In this document: in pieces, positions 42,290 through 52,084 of the stretch
How the letters are laid out: each line of letters starts with the position of its first letter
Numbering within the stretch: the stretch's first letter is position 1
Position numbers and translations under genes: made by a program
DNA from: Microvirga soli
Lineage (GTDB): Bacteria > Pseudomonadota > Alphaproteobacteria > Rhizobiales > Beijerinckiaceae
NCBI RefSeq assembly: GCF_016734765.1
Contig: NZ_JAERQE010000004.1
Coordinates: forward strand, 124,001 to 188,000
Length of the DNA stretch: 64,000 nucleotides
Direction of reading: 5' to 3'
The notes under the pieces: model-generated
Seen by the model: only the letters and a program-made list of their open reading frames with translations
Told to the model about the DNA's origin: nothing
The model's database searches: none

Positions 42290-42688
42290 TCACACCGGCA
42301 GCGCCTCGATGATCACGAAGGCCTGGGCCATAGGCGGATCGTCCGTCAAAGAGACATGAACGACGGCCTTGTGGCCCTCGGGCGTCATGGCCTGCAGGCG
42401 CTTCAGGGCGCCTCCCGTGAGGCGCATGGTTGGGCGCCCGCCGGGAAGGTTGACCACCTCCATGTCACGCCAGAAGACCCCATGACTGAGGCCCGTGCCC
42501 AGGGCCTTGGCGCAGGCCTCCTTAGCGGCAAAGCGGCGTGCGTAAGAAGGCGCCCGGGCAGCTCGCCGGTCGCTCCTGGCCCGCTCGCCCTCCGTATAGA
42601 TGCGGTGGGTGAAGCGATCGCCGAAGCGCTCGATGGACTTCTCGATCCGCCGGATGTCGCAGAGGTCGGATCCGATGCCCAAGATCAT
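42290..42688 (-). CDS. acpS: Holo-ACP synthase
   Basis: Transfers 4'-phosphopantetheine from CoA to acyl carrier protein. The protein is 132 residues. [20 protein letters not shown] carries the metal-binding Asp, and [17 protein letters not shown] carries the second acidic residue. Its start overlaps the pdxJ stop by 4 bases (ATGA), so the two are translationally coupled. The 198-base gap to lepB (42092-42289) shows no gene. Confidence 0.95.
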   Translation of the reverse strand: MILGIGSDLCDIRRIEKSIERFGDRFTHRIYTEGERARSDRRAARAPSYARRFAAKEACAKALGTGLSHGVFWRDMEVVNLPGGRPTMRLTGGALKRLQAMTPEGHKAVVHVSLTDDPPMAQAFVIIEALPV

Positions 42689-43443
42689 GCCGGCACCTGC
42701 GCCCGGCCCTCGTCCATGGCGACGCGCATGGCCCGCACGGCCTCGTCGAGCCCCATGAAGATGGCCTCGCCGATCAGCGAATGGCCGATATTGAGTTCCA
42801 CGATCTGCGGAATGGCCGCCACCGGCCGAACCGAATTGAGATCGAGCCCATGCCCGGCATGGATCTCAAGGCCGATCCTCGCGCCATGTTCGGCCGCCCG
42901 GCGCAGGCGCTCCAACTCATGGGCGATCCTCGCCTCATCGCCCTCGACCACGGCCTCGCAATAGGTGCCGGTGTGGAGTTCGACCACGGGCGCCTGCAGA
43001 TCGCAGGCCGCGTCCATGACCTCCACCTCCGGCTCGACGAACAGAGACACGCGGATGCCCTCGCCTTTCAGTTCCTTGATCACCGGACGCAGATGGGCAT
43101 GGGCGCCGATGATGTCGAGCCCCCCTTCGGTCGTGCGCTCCTCGCGCTTTTCCGGCACGAGGCAGGCTGCATGGGGATGAAGCCTTGTGGCAAGGCCCAC
43201 CATCTCGGAGGTCGCCGCCATCTCGAAATTGAGCGGCACGAAGAGCTGGCGCTTGAGCCGCTCCATGTCCTGGTCCCGGATATGCCTCCGGTCCTCCCGC
43301 AGATGGGCCGTGATCCCGTCGGCGCCGGCGAGAACCGCCATGTGCGCAGCCCGGATCGGGTCCGGATGAGTGCCGCCACGGGCGTTCCGGACGGTGGCCA
43401 CGTGATCGATGTTGACGCCGAGGCGAAGAGGAGGAGCTTTCAT
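42685..43443 (-). CDS. pdxJ: Pyridoxine 5'-phosphate synthase
   Basis: Joins 1-deoxyxylulose 5-phosphate and 3-amino-2-oxopropyl phosphate to make PNP, the ring-forming step of vitamin B6 synthesis. The protein is 252 residues. [20 protein letters not shown] and [19 protein letters not shown] are diagnostic; VELHTGTYC and [15 protein letters not shown] are also present. It heads the pdxJ-acpS-lepB-rnc-era cluster. Confidence 0.96.
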   Translation of the reverse strand: MKAPPLRLGVNIDHVATVRNARGGTHPDPIRAAHMAVLAGADGITAHLREDRRHIRDQDMERLKRQLFVPLNFEMAATSEMVGLATRLHPHAACLVPEKREERTTEGGLDIIGAHAHLRPVIKELKGEGIRVSLFVEPEVEVMDAACDLQAPVVELHTGTYCEAVVEGDEARIAHELERLRRAAEHGARIGLEIHAGHGLDLNSVRPVAAIPQIVELNIGHSLIGEAIFMGLDEAVRAMRVAMDEGRAQVPA

Positions 43444-43527
43444 AAGGGTGTTTTAGCCTAGTATGCGCCGCTGACCAGAGGCCCGATGAGGGTCGGCCAT
43501 GCTATCAACGGCAAACCGTTGCGCAGT

Positions 43528-43622
43528 GTCATTCCCGGCCGGAGCATCAGCGGAGGGGAAGGGGATCCACCCGACCCTTGGCGTTATGGCCCCCCTTCCC
43601 AGCCTGCGGCAGCCGGGATGAC
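43528..43622. repeat. 95-base inverted repeat (GTCATTCCCGG family), copy 2
   Basis: GTCATTCCCGGCCGGAGC at the left and the near-complement CCGGGATGAC at the right; inner arms GGAGGGGAAGGGGATCCA and GCCCCCCTTCCC pair imperfectly. It corresponds block by block to the copy at 26607-26702 and sits in the 544-base gap 43444-43987 between pdxJ and rpsF. Confidence 0.82.
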
Positions 43623-43635
43623 GCCTGCGTCCGTT

Positions 43636-43658
43636 ATGGCCGGGTGTGTCCCGGCCAT
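43636..43658. repeat. GGCCGGG palindrome
   Basis: A 9-base perfect stem ATGGCCGGG / CCCGGCCAT around TGTGT, same family as 13978, 60125 and 63292. Second repeat of the pdxJ-rpsF gap. Confidence 0.78.
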
Positions 43659-43692
43659 CCCGATTGGAAAGGTGCAGCGCTTCCGTATCGGG

Positions 43693-43715
43693 ATCACCGG
43701 CACAAGGCCGGTGAT
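43693..43715. repeat. ATCACCGGC...GCCGGTGAT palindrome, copy 2
   Basis: Identical over 23 bases to 39604-39626; also followed by TGA(C)G. Third repeat of the pdxJ-rpsF gap, ending 30 bases before the predicted rpsF promoter. Confidence 0.8.
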
Positions 43716-43744
43716 GACGTGGGAAAATGCAGACTCCCTCACCC

Positions 43745-43773
43745 TTGCCTTCCCGGCGCAAATCGCCTATAGC
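43745..43773 (+). promoter_or_regulatory. Predicted sigma-70 type promoter of rpsF operon
   Basis: TTGCCT at 43745-43750 and TATAGC at 43768-43773 are 17 bases apart, a good match to -35 and -10 consensus. It implies a leader of about 205 bases before rpsF. A GC hairpin, AGCCCCC / GGGGGCT, spans 43771-43804 at the start of that leader. Confidence 0.5.
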
Positions 43774-43987
43774 CCCCGCTTCGCGTTCGCTCCGGCCGGG
43801 GGCTGAACGGACGGTGTGGCTTGGCCATGCAGGGTTTTGACGAACCCGTCGTCCCGTGTCTCCGCCTTCGACAATCGCTCGGGCCTTGCAGGCTCGAAGG
43901 GCTTGGCGCCGATCGGATGCGCGAAACGGCCGAGACACTCCTCAAAACAGTGCAAGGCTTGTCCTCAAACCCTGAGAAAGGCCCATT

Positions 43988-44395
43988 ATGCCTCTCTATG
44001 AGCATATCTTCATGGCTCGCCAGGATGTCACCCCGCAGCAGGTCGAGACCATGGTCGACCAGTACAAGGGCGTCATCGAGCAGAACGGCGGCACCGTCGA
44101 CAAGACCGAGATGTGGGGCGTGAAGTCCCTCGCCTACCGCATCAAGAAGAACCGCAAGGCGCATTTCACGATGTTCAACCTCAACGCTCCAGCCCCGGCC
44201 GTGGCCGAGATGGAGCGTCAGATGCGCATCAATGAAGACATCCTTCGCTTCATGACCATCAAGGTCGAAGAGCTCGAGACCGAGCCGTCCGTGATGATGC
44301 AGAAGCGCGACCGCGACGAGCGCAAGGACCGCGAGCGCCGTGAGCGCGACACCGACGGTGTCGGGTTCGCTGGCAACGAAGGCGAGGAGGCTTAA
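43988..44395 (+). CDS. rpsF: 30S ribosomal protein S6
   Basis: Small-subunit protein binding 16S rRNA as a heterodimer with S18. The protein is 135 residues. [20 protein letters not shown] and [20 protein letters not shown] are typical. The charged Arg/Asp/Glu tail after residue 105 is common in alphaproteobacteria. It is followed 2 bases later by rpsR. In other bacteria S6:S18 represses its own operon through the leader; that may apply to the long leader here. Confidence 0.97.
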   Translation: MPLYEHIFMARQDVTPQQVETMVDQYKGVIEQNGGTVDKTEMWGVKSLAYRIKKNRKAHFTMFNLNAPAPAVAEMERQMRINEDILRFMTIKVEELETEPSVMMQKRDRDERKDRERRERDTDGVGFAGNEGEEA

Positions 44396-44397
44396 TC

Positions 44398-44658
44398 ATG
44401 GCATTTGGTGCTACTGGTGGGGCCGCTGGCGGCGGCCGTCGTCCCTTCTTCCGTCGTCGCAAGACCTGCCCGTTCTCGGGTCCCAACGCGCCGAAGATCG
44501 ACTACAAGGACACGAAGCTCCTGTCCCGCTACATCTCCGAGCGTGGCAAGATCGTTCCGTCCCGCATCACGGCTGTGTCGGCCAAGAAGCAGCGTGAGCT
44601 CGCTCAGGCGATCAAGCGCGCCCGCTTCCTGGGCCTGCTGCCCTACGTGATCCGCTAA
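44398..44658 (+). CDS. rpsR: 30S ribosomal protein S18
   Basis: The 86-residue partner of S6. A Gly-rich start is followed by [35 protein letters not shown] and the S18 signature [20 protein letters not shown]. Only one cysteine (TCPFSG) is kept, so it is not the four-Cys zinc form. Confidence 0.97.
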   Translation: MAFGATGGAAGGGRRPFFRRRKTCPFSGPNAPKIDYKDTKLLSRYISERGKIVPSRITAVSAKKQRELAQAIKRARFLGLLPYVIR

Positions 44659-44666
44659 GCCTCTTT

Positions 44667-44690
44667 GGCTGCCCGATCCGTCGGGCAGCC
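44667..44690 (+). terminator. Hairpin after rpsR
   Basis: A perfect 10-base stem GGCTGCCCGA / TCGGGCAGCC with a 4-base loop, 9 bases after the rpsR stop. No T tract follows, so it may be an mRNA stabiliser or a weak attenuator rather than a full terminator before the DUF2232 gene. Confidence 0.5.
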
Positions 44691-44783
44691 ACTCTCCTAC
44701 CAGATCGCCCAGCGGTGAGAATCCGCCGGGTCAGTTGAGGCACCAGCCTCTAACCCTGCCTTGAGCAGCGGGACAGCGAGACG

Positions 44784-45746
44784 ATGAATTTTGTAGCAAC
44801 AGGCATAGGCGCGGGGCTCGTATCGGCCCTCCTGACCGCGGTGATCGTGAAAGCGACCCCGCTGGCGGCCATGCTGTATCTGCTCGCCCCCATTCCCGTT
44901 CTGATCGTATCTCTCGGCTGGGACCACCGCTCCGGCCTCGTGGCGGCCCTCGTGGGCGGCCTTGCCATCGCGCTGATCCTGTCGCCGCTCAGCGGCATCG
45001 GTTTTGCGCTCATCACCGCCCTGCCCGCCTGGTGGCTGTCCTACCTTGCCCTTCTCGGCCGCCCCGGACAGGACGGCACCATGGAGTGGTACCCGGTCGG
45101 CCGCCTTCTGGCCTGGACGGCGGCGACCGCCGCACTCACCATTATCGCCGCGGGCGTGATCTCAACGGGCGGCGACTACGCGGCCTTCGATCAGAACACC
45201 CGCGAGGTGGCCGAGGCCTTCGTGAACGCCCAGTTCGCCACCGCCGGAGCCGAGGGCCTCGATGCAGAAACCCGCGAGCAGCTGATCGCCATCTTCTCGC
45301 GGCTGACCTCCTTCCTGTCGGCCCAGGGTTTCGTGACCATTCTGGCGCTCTATCTGTGGGCCGCCGGCCGGATCGTCCTGGCGTCCAAGCGCCTGCCGCG
45401 CCCCTGGCCTCCTGTGCCGGAGCTGGTAATGCCGCGCTCCGCCGGGCTAATCCTGATCGGCGCGCTGATCCTGGCGAATTTCGGCGGCTTCATCGGAGCG
45501 CTGGGCTTGGCTATGTCGGGCGCTTTCCTGATGGCCTTCGCCTTGCAGGGACTGGCCGCCGTCCATGACCGCACCCACGGTAAGTCGGGCCGCTCGTTCC
45601 TCCTAAGCGCCATGTACGTCCTGATCTTCGTCACCCAGGGCATCCTTCTCGTTGCCCTGGCTCTCTTCGGCATCGCCGATTCCACCTTCGGTCTGCGCCG
45701 CCGCTTCGGCACGCGGCCGAATCCACCTCCAACCCTTTCCACCTGA
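44784..45746 (+). CDS. DUF2232 family membrane protein
   Basis: A 320-residue integral membrane protein with about eight hydrophobic segments, ending in a Pro-rich tail. It lies between rpsR and rplI, a position held by DUF2232 proteins in many Rhizobiales and Firmicutes. Blocks such as PLAAMLYLLAPIPVLIVSLG and GFVTILALYLWAAGRIV support membrane topology. Function unknown; the ribosomal-operon position suggests growth-linked expression. Confidence 0.8.
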   Translation: MNFVATGIGAGLVSALLTAVIVKATPLAAMLYLLAPIPVLIVSLGWDHRSGLVAALVGGLAIALILSPLSGIGFALITALPAWWLSYLALLGRPGQDGTMEWYPVGRLLAWTAATAALTIIAAGVISTGGDYAAFDQNTREVAEAFVNAQFATAGAEGLDAETREQLIAIFSRLTSFLSAQGFVTILALYLWAAGRIVLASKRLPRPWPPVPELVMPRSAGLILIGALILANFGGFIGALGLAMSGAFLMAFALQGLAAVHDRTHGKSGRSFLLSAMYVLIFVTQGILLVALALFGIADSTFGLRRRFGTRPNPPPTLST

Positions 45747-45769
45747 TCACGAACCTATAGGAGACGACC

Positions 45770-46336
45770 ATGGATGTGATCCTTCTCGAGCGCGTCGCAA
45801 AGCTCGGCCAGATGGGCGAGACCGTGAAGGTCCGCTCGGGCTACGCCCGCAACTTCCTCCTGCCGCGCGGCAAGGCTCTGCGCGCCACCGAGGCCAACAA
45901 GAAGCACTTCGACGCTCAGCGCGCCCAGCTTGAGGCCCGCAACCTCGAGCGCCGCAAGGAAGCAGAGACCGTCGGCGAGAAGCTGAACGGCCAGAGCTTC
46001 ATCATTCTGCGCCAGTCCGGCGAGACCGGCGTGCTCTACGGCTCAGTCTCCACCCGCGACCTCGCCGAGATCATGACCCAGAACGGCTTCACGGTTGATC
46101 GCAACCAGATCGCCATCAACCAGCCGATCAAGAACATCGGCCTGCATGCCGTGCCGGTCTCCCTCCATCCGGAGGTCGAGGTTCAGGTGACGATCAACGT
46201 CGCCCGCAGCCCCGAGGAAGCTGAGCGTCAGGCGCGCGGTGAGGCAGTCACGACCCGCGAGGAGACCAACCTCGACGATCTCGGCCTCGAGGTCGGCGCG
46301 GCTCTGGCTGAAGCGGGCGGCGACGAAGACCTGTAA
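45770..46336 (+). CDS. rplI: 50S ribosomal protein L9
   Basis: The 188-residue two-domain protein that binds 23S rRNA domain [21 protein letters not shown] and [20 protein letters not shown] form the N-terminal RNA-binding domain; a long helix follows and the C-terminal domain ends in an acidic tail. GGAG precedes the start. Confidence 0.97.
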   Translation: MDVILLERVAKLGQMGETVKVRSGYARNFLLPRGKALRATEANKKHFDAQRAQLEARNLERRKEAETVGEKLNGQSFIILRQSGETGVLYGSVSTRDLAEIMTQNGFTVDRNQIAINQPIKNIGLHAVPVSLHPEVEVQVTINVARSPEEAERQARGEAVTTREETNLDDLGLEVGAALAEAGGDEDL

Positions 46337-46376
46337 GCTGGAGCGATTGCTCCAGTTCTTGCTTTGTTCTAGAATG

Positions 46377-46410
46377 ACGCTCTCCGTCGATTCGACGGGG
46401 AGCGTTTTTT
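46377..46410 (+). terminator. Terminator of rpsF-rpsR-rplI operon
   Basis: A 14-base stem ACGCTCTCCGTCGA / TCGACGGGGAGCGT with one wobble pair and a one-base-longer T side runs into six T. A smaller hairpin CTGGAGC / GCTCCAG lies just before, at 46337-46354. Confidence 0.92.
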
Positions 46411-46592
46411 CTTTGGGTTTCGGGCTTGCGGGAGAGTCAAGCCGAGACGCCCGCGAAAAGATGGACGGTGTGGGAATCGAGGACAGCGAGGACAGTTCAA
46501 GGTCCGCTCGGCTTCGTGTCGATCCGGCAACCTTTATGACACCAATTGCAGTCTAAGAGACTCTAACCCTTCTCCTGTTTCCGGAGCGCCAG

Positions 46593-48086
46593 ATGGCCAC
46601 CGCCAACGCCCTGATCGCCCGTCTCGAAACCGCCGAGCCGCAGTTTCGGATGCCCCCCAGCAACATCGAGGCCGAGCAGGCCCTGCTGGGCGCGATCCTG
46701 GTCAACAACGATGCCTATTATCGGGTCTCCGACTTCCTCGAAGCCGTTCATTTCATCGAGGACCTGCACCGGCGCATCTACGAGGTCGCCACGAGCCTGA
46801 TCAAGGCCGGCAAGGTCGCGACCCCGATCACTATGAAGACATTCCTGGGCGATCAGGATCTCGGCGGCATCACCGTCTCGCAATATCTCGCGCGTCTGGC
46901 CGCCGAGGCGACGACGGTCATCAACGCGGAGGATTACGGCCGCGCCATCTACGACCTCGCAATTCGCCGGAACCTGATCAATATCGGCGAGGACATGGTG
47001 AACGTCGCCTTCGACGCGCCTGTGGATTCCTCCCCGCGCGAACAGATCGAGGAGGCGGAGCGGCGCCTCTATGCGATTGCCGAGACCGGCCGCTACGACG
47101 GCGGCTTCCAGCGCTTCTCCGATGCACTCACCGCCGCCATCGACATGGCGGCGGCCGCCTACAAGCGCGAGGGTGCCCTCTCGGGCATCTCCACGGGCCT
47201 CAAGGATCTCGACAAGGCTCTCGGCGGCCTTCAACCTTCCGACCTTGTCATTCTCGCCGGGCGTCCTGCGATGGGTAAGACCTCGCTGGTGACGAACATC
47301 GCGTTCAACATCGCCAAGGCCTACCGGGCCGAGAAGCAGCAGGACGGCAACCTGAAGACCGTCAACGGCGGCATCGTGGGCTTCTTCTCGCTGGAAATGT
47401 CGGCCGAGCAGCTCGCCACCCGTATCATTGCCGAGCAGTCGGGCGTGCCCTCCTACAAGATCCGCCGCGGTGACATGCGCGAGGACGATTTCTACAAGAT
47501 CACCGAAGCCGCCCGCGAGATGCAGTCGATCCCCTTCTACATCGACCAGACCGGCGGCATCTCCATCGCGCAGCTCGCCGCCCGCGCCCGCCGCCTCAAG
47601 CGCCAGCGCGGTCTCGACGTGGTGATCGTCGACTACCTGCAGCTTCTCTCCGGCTCGTCCAAGAAGGGCGAGAACCGCGTGCAGGAGCTCACCGAGATCA
47701 CCACCGGCCTTAAGGCGCTCGCCAAGGAACTGTCGGTTCCAATGGTCGCCCTGTCCCAGCTCTCCCGTCAGGTGGAGTCCCGCGACGACAAGAGGCCGCA
47801 GCTCTCCGACCTTCGTGAATCGGGCTCGATCGAGCAGGACGCCGACGTGGTCATGTTCGTTTACCGCGACGAGTACTATCTGAAGAACAAGGAGCCGAAA
47901 CCCGGCACCGAGGAATACTTCAAGTGGCAGTCGGAAATGGATCAGGTCCATGGCAAGGCCGAGGTCATCATCGGCAAGCAGCGTCACGGACCGACAGGCA
48001 CCGTGCAGCTGGCCTTCCAGGCCGACATCACCCGCTTCACCGACCTAGCGGATGAAGACAAACTTCCCGAACGGATTGGCGATTGA
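46593..48086 (+). CDS. dnaB: Replicative DNA helicase DnaB
   Basis: Hexameric replication-fork helicase. The protein is 497 residues. The N-terminal primase-binding domain includes PPSNIEAEQALLGAILVNND; the RecA core has LAGRPAMGKTSLVTNIAFN (Walker A), VIVDYLQLLSG (Walker B) and the late arginine region DADVVMFVYRDEYYL. No intein is present. Its stop overlaps the alr start. Confidence 0.97.
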   Translation: MATANALIARLETAEPQFRMPPSNIEAEQALLGAILVNNDAYYRVSDFLEAVHFIEDLHRRIYEVATSLIKAGKVATPITMKTFLGDQDLGGITVSQYLARLAAEATTVINAEDYGRAIYDLAIRRNLINIGEDMVNVAFDAPVDSSPREQIEEAERRLYAIAETGRYDGGFQRFSDALTAAIDMAAAAYKREGALSGISTGLKDLDKALGGLQPSDLVILAGRPAMGKTSLVTNIAFNIAKAYRAEKQQDGNLKTVNGGIVGFFSLEMSAEQLATRIIAEQSGVPSYKIRRGDMREDDFYKITEAAREMQSIPFYIDQTGGISIAQLAARARRLKRQRGLDVVIVDYLQLLSGSSKKGENRVQELTEITTGLKALAKELSVPMVALSQLSRQVESRDDKRPQLSDLRESGSIEQDADVVMFVYRDEYYLKNKEPKPGTEEYFKWQSEMDQVHGKAEVIIGKQRHGPTGTVQLAFQADITRFTDLADEDKLPERIGD

Positions 48087-49249
48087 CCGAGCATACTTCT
48101 CAGACCAACAGCACCGGTCGCATTCCCGAACAAGCCGCCGGCGGTGTCCTCCATATCGATCTCGACGCTCTGGCTTCGAACTGGCGCACCCTGCGGGATC
48201 ACGCGGGCGGTGCCGCGACGGCGGCCGTGGTCAAGGCGAACGCCTACGGCATCGGCATCGAGAAGGCCGTGCCTGCCCTCGGCAAAGCCGGCTGCCGCAC
48301 CTTTTTCGTGGCCTACTTGAGCGAGGCGATCCGCGCCCGCGCCGTTGACCCCGATGCAGCGATCTATGTGCTCAACGGGCTGTTCACAGGCACCTGCCCC
48401 ACTTACGCACAGTTCGACCTGCGCCCGGTGCTCGGCTCCTTCCAGGAGATCGAGGAATGGGCCGGGTTCTGCCGCGCGCAATCGCAGAAGCTGAAGGCCG
48501 CGATCCATGTGGATACCGGCATGAACCGGCTCGGCCTCACCGTGCCGCAGGGCACGACGCTGAAGGATCGGGCGGAGCTGAACGACTTCGAGACCGCGCT
48601 CCTCATGAGCCATTTCGTGAGCGCGGAGGAGAGCGACAACCCGCTGAACGCCCAGCAGATCGAAGCCTTTGAAGCTATCCGTTCATCGCTGCCCAACATC
48701 CCGGCTTCGCTGCCCAACTCCTCGGGCATCTTCCTGCGCGACAAGCCCGGCTACGACCTGGTGCGACCCGGCTATGCCCTCTATGGGGGCAATCCGACGC
48801 CGGATCGCGACAACCCGATGCGACCGGTGGTTGGCTTAGAGGCCCGCATCGTGCAGTTGCGCTGGGTCGAGGCAGACCATACCGTGGGATATAACGGTCG
48901 CTGGCTTGCGCTCGACAAGCGCCGCATCGCCACGTTGTCCGTTGGATACGCCGACGGCTATCCGCGCTCGTCGAGCGCACGAGGCAAGAGCGGCGACGAA
49001 TTGCTCGCCGGCATGGCACTGGTCGCCGGACATCCCTGCCCCTTCGCGGGCAATGTCTCCATGGACCTGATCACAATCGACGTGACGGATGTGCCGGAAG
49101 CACGCGTGAAGCGCGGCGACACGGTCACGCTGATTGGCGATCAGCTGACCATCGACGAGGTCGGCCACCGCGCTGGCACCATCGGATACGAAATTCTCAC
49201 CAATCTCGGTGCGCGCTACGCCCGTGCCTATCGCGGAGAGCAAGGCTGA
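48083..49249 (+). CDS. alr: Alanine racemase
   Basis: PLP enzyme making D-alanine for peptidoglycan. The protein is 388 residues. The start is TTG 48083, overlapping the dnaB TGA (TTGA), so translation is probably coupled. The PLP lysine is K51 in AVVKANAYGIG; other marks are HVDTGMNRLGL and VSMDLITIDVTDVP. The usual KADAYGHG loop is altered to KANAYGIG. Its stop overlaps the radA ATG by one base. Confidence 0.93.
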   Translation: MTEHTSQTNSTGRIPEQAAGGVLHIDLDALASNWRTLRDHAGGAATAAVVKANAYGIGIEKAVPALGKAGCRTFFVAYLSEAIRARAVDPDAAIYVLNGLFTGTCPTYAQFDLRPVLGSFQEIEEWAGFCRAQSQKLKAAIHVDTGMNRLGLTVPQGTTLKDRAELNDFETALLMSHFVSAEESDNPLNAQQIEAFEAIRSSLPNIPASLPNSSGIFLRDKPGYDLVRPGYALYGGNPTPDRDNPMRPVVGLEARIVQLRWVEADHTVGYNGRWLALDKRRIATLSVGYADGYPRSSSARGKSGDELLAGMALVAGHPCPFAGNVSMDLITIDVTDVPEARVKRGDTVTLIGDQLTIDEVGHRAGTIGYEILTNLGARYARAYRGEQG

Positions 49250-50664
49250 TGGCCAAGCAGCGTCACCCCAGCTTCACGTGCCAGGAATGCGGCGCGGTCT
49301 ACAACCGCTGGAAAGGCAAGTGCGAGGCCTGCGGCGGCTGGAACACCATTGTCGAGGAAGCAGGCTCCGCGAGCCCCATGGCAGGGCCTGCCGCCACCCG
49401 CCCCTCCCGCGCCAAGGGCCGCATCTTCCCCCTCGAAGGGCTTCAGGGCGAGACCAAGGAAGCCCCGCGCACGCCCTCAGGCATCGCCGAGCTCGACCGG
49501 GTCACCGGCGGCGGCTTCGTGCATGGTTCGATCATCCTGCTCGGCGGCGATCCCGGCATCGGCAAGTCCACACTCCTCATGCAGGCCTCCGCCGCCTTGG
49601 CCATGAAAGGTGAGCGTGTCGCCTATATCTCGGGCGAAGAAGCTGTGGCCCAGGTGCGCCTGCGGGCCGAGCGTCTCGGCCTCGGCCAGGCACCGGTCGA
49701 ACTCGCCTCCGAGACCAATGTCGAGGATATCATCGCGACCTTGAGCCAGGGCCGCCCGCCGGCGCTGGCCATCATCGACTCGATCCAGACCATGTGGACC
49801 GAGACGGTGGAATCCGCGCCCGGCACCGTCACCCAGGTGCGCGGCTCGGCCCAGGCGCTGATCCGCTTCGCCAAGACCACCGGCACTTCCGTCATTCTGG
49901 TGGGCCACGTGACCAAGGATGGCCAGATCGCCGGTCCTCGCGTGGTCGAGCACATGGTCGACGCGGTGGTCTCCTTCGAGGGCGACACCGGGCACCATTT
50001 CCGCATCATGCGCGCCGTGAAGAACCGCTTCGGACCCACCGACGAGATCGGCGTGTTCGAGATGTCCGATCAGGGGCTGCGCGAGGTGCCGAACCCCTCG
50101 GAGCTTTTTCTCGCTGGCCGCGACATGGCAACAGCCGGCACGGCCGTCTTCGCCGGCATGGAAGGCACACGCCCGCTCCTCGTCGAGATCCAGGCGCTGG
50201 TTGCCCCCTCGTCCCTCGGCACGCCTCGGCGCGCCGTGGTCGGCTGGGACCAGAGCCGCTTGTCCATGGTGCTGGCCGTGCTGGAAGCGCATGGCGGGCT
50301 GAAGCTCGGCATGCATGACGTCTATCTCAACGTCGCCGGGGGCCTGCGCATCACGGAGCCTGCGGCGGATCTAGCGGCCGCTGCCGCCCTGGTTTCGTCG
50401 CTGTCCGGCAATCCCCTGCCGCCGGACACGGTCTATTTCGGCGAGATGGGCCTCTCCGGAGCCATCCGCCCAGTGGCCCAAGAGCAGGCAAGGCTGAAGG
50501 AGGCAGCCAAGCTCGGCTTCTCGAGTGCGGTTTCTCCGCAGCAGAGAATAGATAAAGCTAAGGGCTCAAAGAGTGAGCGCCTGCCGTTGGCTACCTCATC
50601 TATCGGCCACATCACCGATCTCGTGGCGGGAATTGCAGCGAGACGAAGGAAGGCAGCGTCCTAA
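49249..50664 (+). CDS. radA: DNA repair protein RadA (Sms)
   Basis: RecA-like ATPase that processes branched recombination intermediates. The protein is 471 residues. The N-terminal zinc finger has C11, C14, C25 and C28; Walker A is GGDPGIGKSTLLM; the RadA signature is VKNRFGPTDE; the C-terminal Lon-protease-like domain contains EMGLSGAIRPVAQEQARLKE. It ends the dnaB-alr-radA run. Confidence 0.96.
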   Translation: MAKQRHPSFTCQECGAVYNRWKGKCEACGGWNTIVEEAGSASPMAGPAATRPSRAKGRIFPLEGLQGETKEAPRTPSGIAELDRVTGGGFVHGSIILLGGDPGIGKSTLLMQASAALAMKGERVAYISGEEAVAQVRLRAERLGLGQAPVELASETNVEDIIATLSQGRPPALAIIDSIQTMWTETVESAPGTVTQVRGSAQALIRFAKTTGTSVILVGHVTKDGQIAGPRVVEHMVDAVVSFEGDTGHHFRIMRAVKNRFGPTDEIGVFEMSDQGLREVPNPSELFLAGRDMATAGTAVFAGMEGTRPLLVEIQALVAPSSLGTPRRAVVGWDQSRLSMVLAVLEAHGGLKLGMHDVYLNVAGGLRITEPAADLAAAAALVSSLSGNPLPPDTVYFGEMGLSGAIRPVAQEQARLKEAAKLGFSSAVSPQQRIDKAKGSKSERLPLATSSIGHITDLVAGIAARRRKAAS

Positions 50665-50804
50665 GGAGGCTATCTCTCCTAAAGCCATAGGTCATTGTGC
50701 TGAGTTGACACAAATTTGATACTTTGTAACAAGTTTATTCATGCATCATACCTTTGCTGTACCCACAAAGGTAATTTGAAGCGTCGCCAAGGAATTTTCG
50801 AAAC

Positions 50805-52061
50805 ATGCCTAGCATTAAAATCAACGGTCCTGTCTCAATTCAGGAGAACCTTCAGAGCGACCTTATCGTCGGGACCCTTTCTGTAGAGAACCCGCCGGTA
50901 GGGACAGGATCTTATACTTTCGAGCTCAATGACGATTTCGATGGGCGCTTCAAGATAGAACGGAATGCGACCACCGGCGCCTGGGAATTGATCGCTATCG
51001 CTGAAGTGAATTTCTTTGACTTCGAAGATCCGACGGAGAACTCATTTGCCTTGTCAATCACGGCAATGCGGGACGGTAGTCCGACGTTGGATGAGACGAT
51101 TGCGGTTGATGTCACCGACATCGACGAGGCTCCGACCGACATCGTGGTCACCGGTGGCACCGTCACGGAGAACACCACCGTGGGCAGCGTCGTCGCTACG
51201 CTGGCAACCATAGATCCCGATGTCGCCGACCGGGGCGCCAGCTTCACTTATACTCTGGTCGATGCGCAGGGTAACGCGGCGACCAGCGACTTCTTCACGA
51301 TTGAGGGCGCTGCGATCAAGCTGAAGGCCGGCTTGGACAATGCACAGGTCGGCATACAGACCCTCTACGTCAAGGTCGCCGATCCACAGGATTCCAGCCT
51401 CTCCTATATCGAGAAGGTCACGATCACCGTCACGAACTCCCCCGAGACGACGACAGGCACGGGCAAGAACGATAGGCTCGTCGGCACTGCTGATATGGAC
51501 ATTCTCAATGGCCTCGGCGGCAACGACACGATCTACGGCCTTGCGGGTCACGACATCATCAACGGTGGCGCGGGCAAGGATAGACTCTATGGCGGCGCCG
51601 GCCATAATATTTTCGTGTTCTCCGCAGCCGTGAAGAAAGGTCATTTCGACCAGATCATGGACTTCAATCCGTCCGAGGATACGATTCAGATCAGCTTAAC
51701 GGCTCTCAAGGCCTTCAAGGTCAAGGGACCGAAGACGAGCGATGTGCAGTCCAAGAAGGGTGCGGACGACGACAAGGGCAAGCCTGACGACAAGGGCGGC
51801 GGTCGCCCCGACAAGGGCTCGACGAAATCCGTTGGTTTCGACAAGCTCTTCGTGAAAGGGCAGAAGCTCGAGAAGAAGTTCTTCAACGTTGGCACCAAGC
51901 TCAACGATACCCCGGACGGGTCAAACGACTACGTCTTCTACAACAAGAAGAACGGCTTCGTTTACTTGGACGTGGACGGCTCGGGCAAAGGCAAGGGCAT
52001 CGAGATCCTCAAGGTGAAGCCCGGCACCACGCTCACCGCCGACGACTTCCTGTTCATCTAA
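50805..52061 (+). CDS. RTX-type calcium-binding protein with cadherin-like region
   Basis: A 418-residue acidic protein without an N-terminal signal. Residues 1-215 hold two beta-rich cadherin-like repeats (FDGRFKIERNATTGAWELI; DVTDIDEAPTDIVVTGGTVT). RTX nonapeptides follow at about 217-265 (NGLGGNDTIYGLAGHDIING, GAGKDRLYGGAGHN). A Lys/Asp/Gly-rich insert precedes a C-terminal module ending in DDFLFI, a likely type I secretion signal. No ABC/MFP secretion genes are in the window. GC is lower around its AT-rich promoter region 50665-50804. Confidence 0.85.
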   Translation: MPSIKINGPVSIQENLQSDLIVGTLSVENPPVGTGSYTFELNDDFDGRFKIERNATTGAWELIAIAEVNFFDFEDPTENSFALSITAMRDGSPTLDETIAVDVTDIDEAPTDIVVTGGTVTENTTVGSVVATLATIDPDVADRGASFTYTLVDAQGNAATSDFFTIEGAAIKLKAGLDNAQVGIQTLYVKVADPQDSSLSYIEKVTITVTNSPETTTGTGKNDRLVGTADMDILNGLGGNDTIYGLAGHDIINGGAGKDRLYGGAGHNIFVFSAAVKKGHFDQIMDFNPSEDTIQISLTALKAFKVKGPKTSDVQSKKGADDDKGKPDDKGGGRPDKGSTKSVGFDKLFVKGQKLEKKFFNVGTKLNDTPDGSNDYVFYNKKNGFVYLDVDGSGKGKGIEILKVKPGTTLTADDFLFI

Positions 52062-52084
52062 GCGCATCAGCCTAAGACGTTTGA

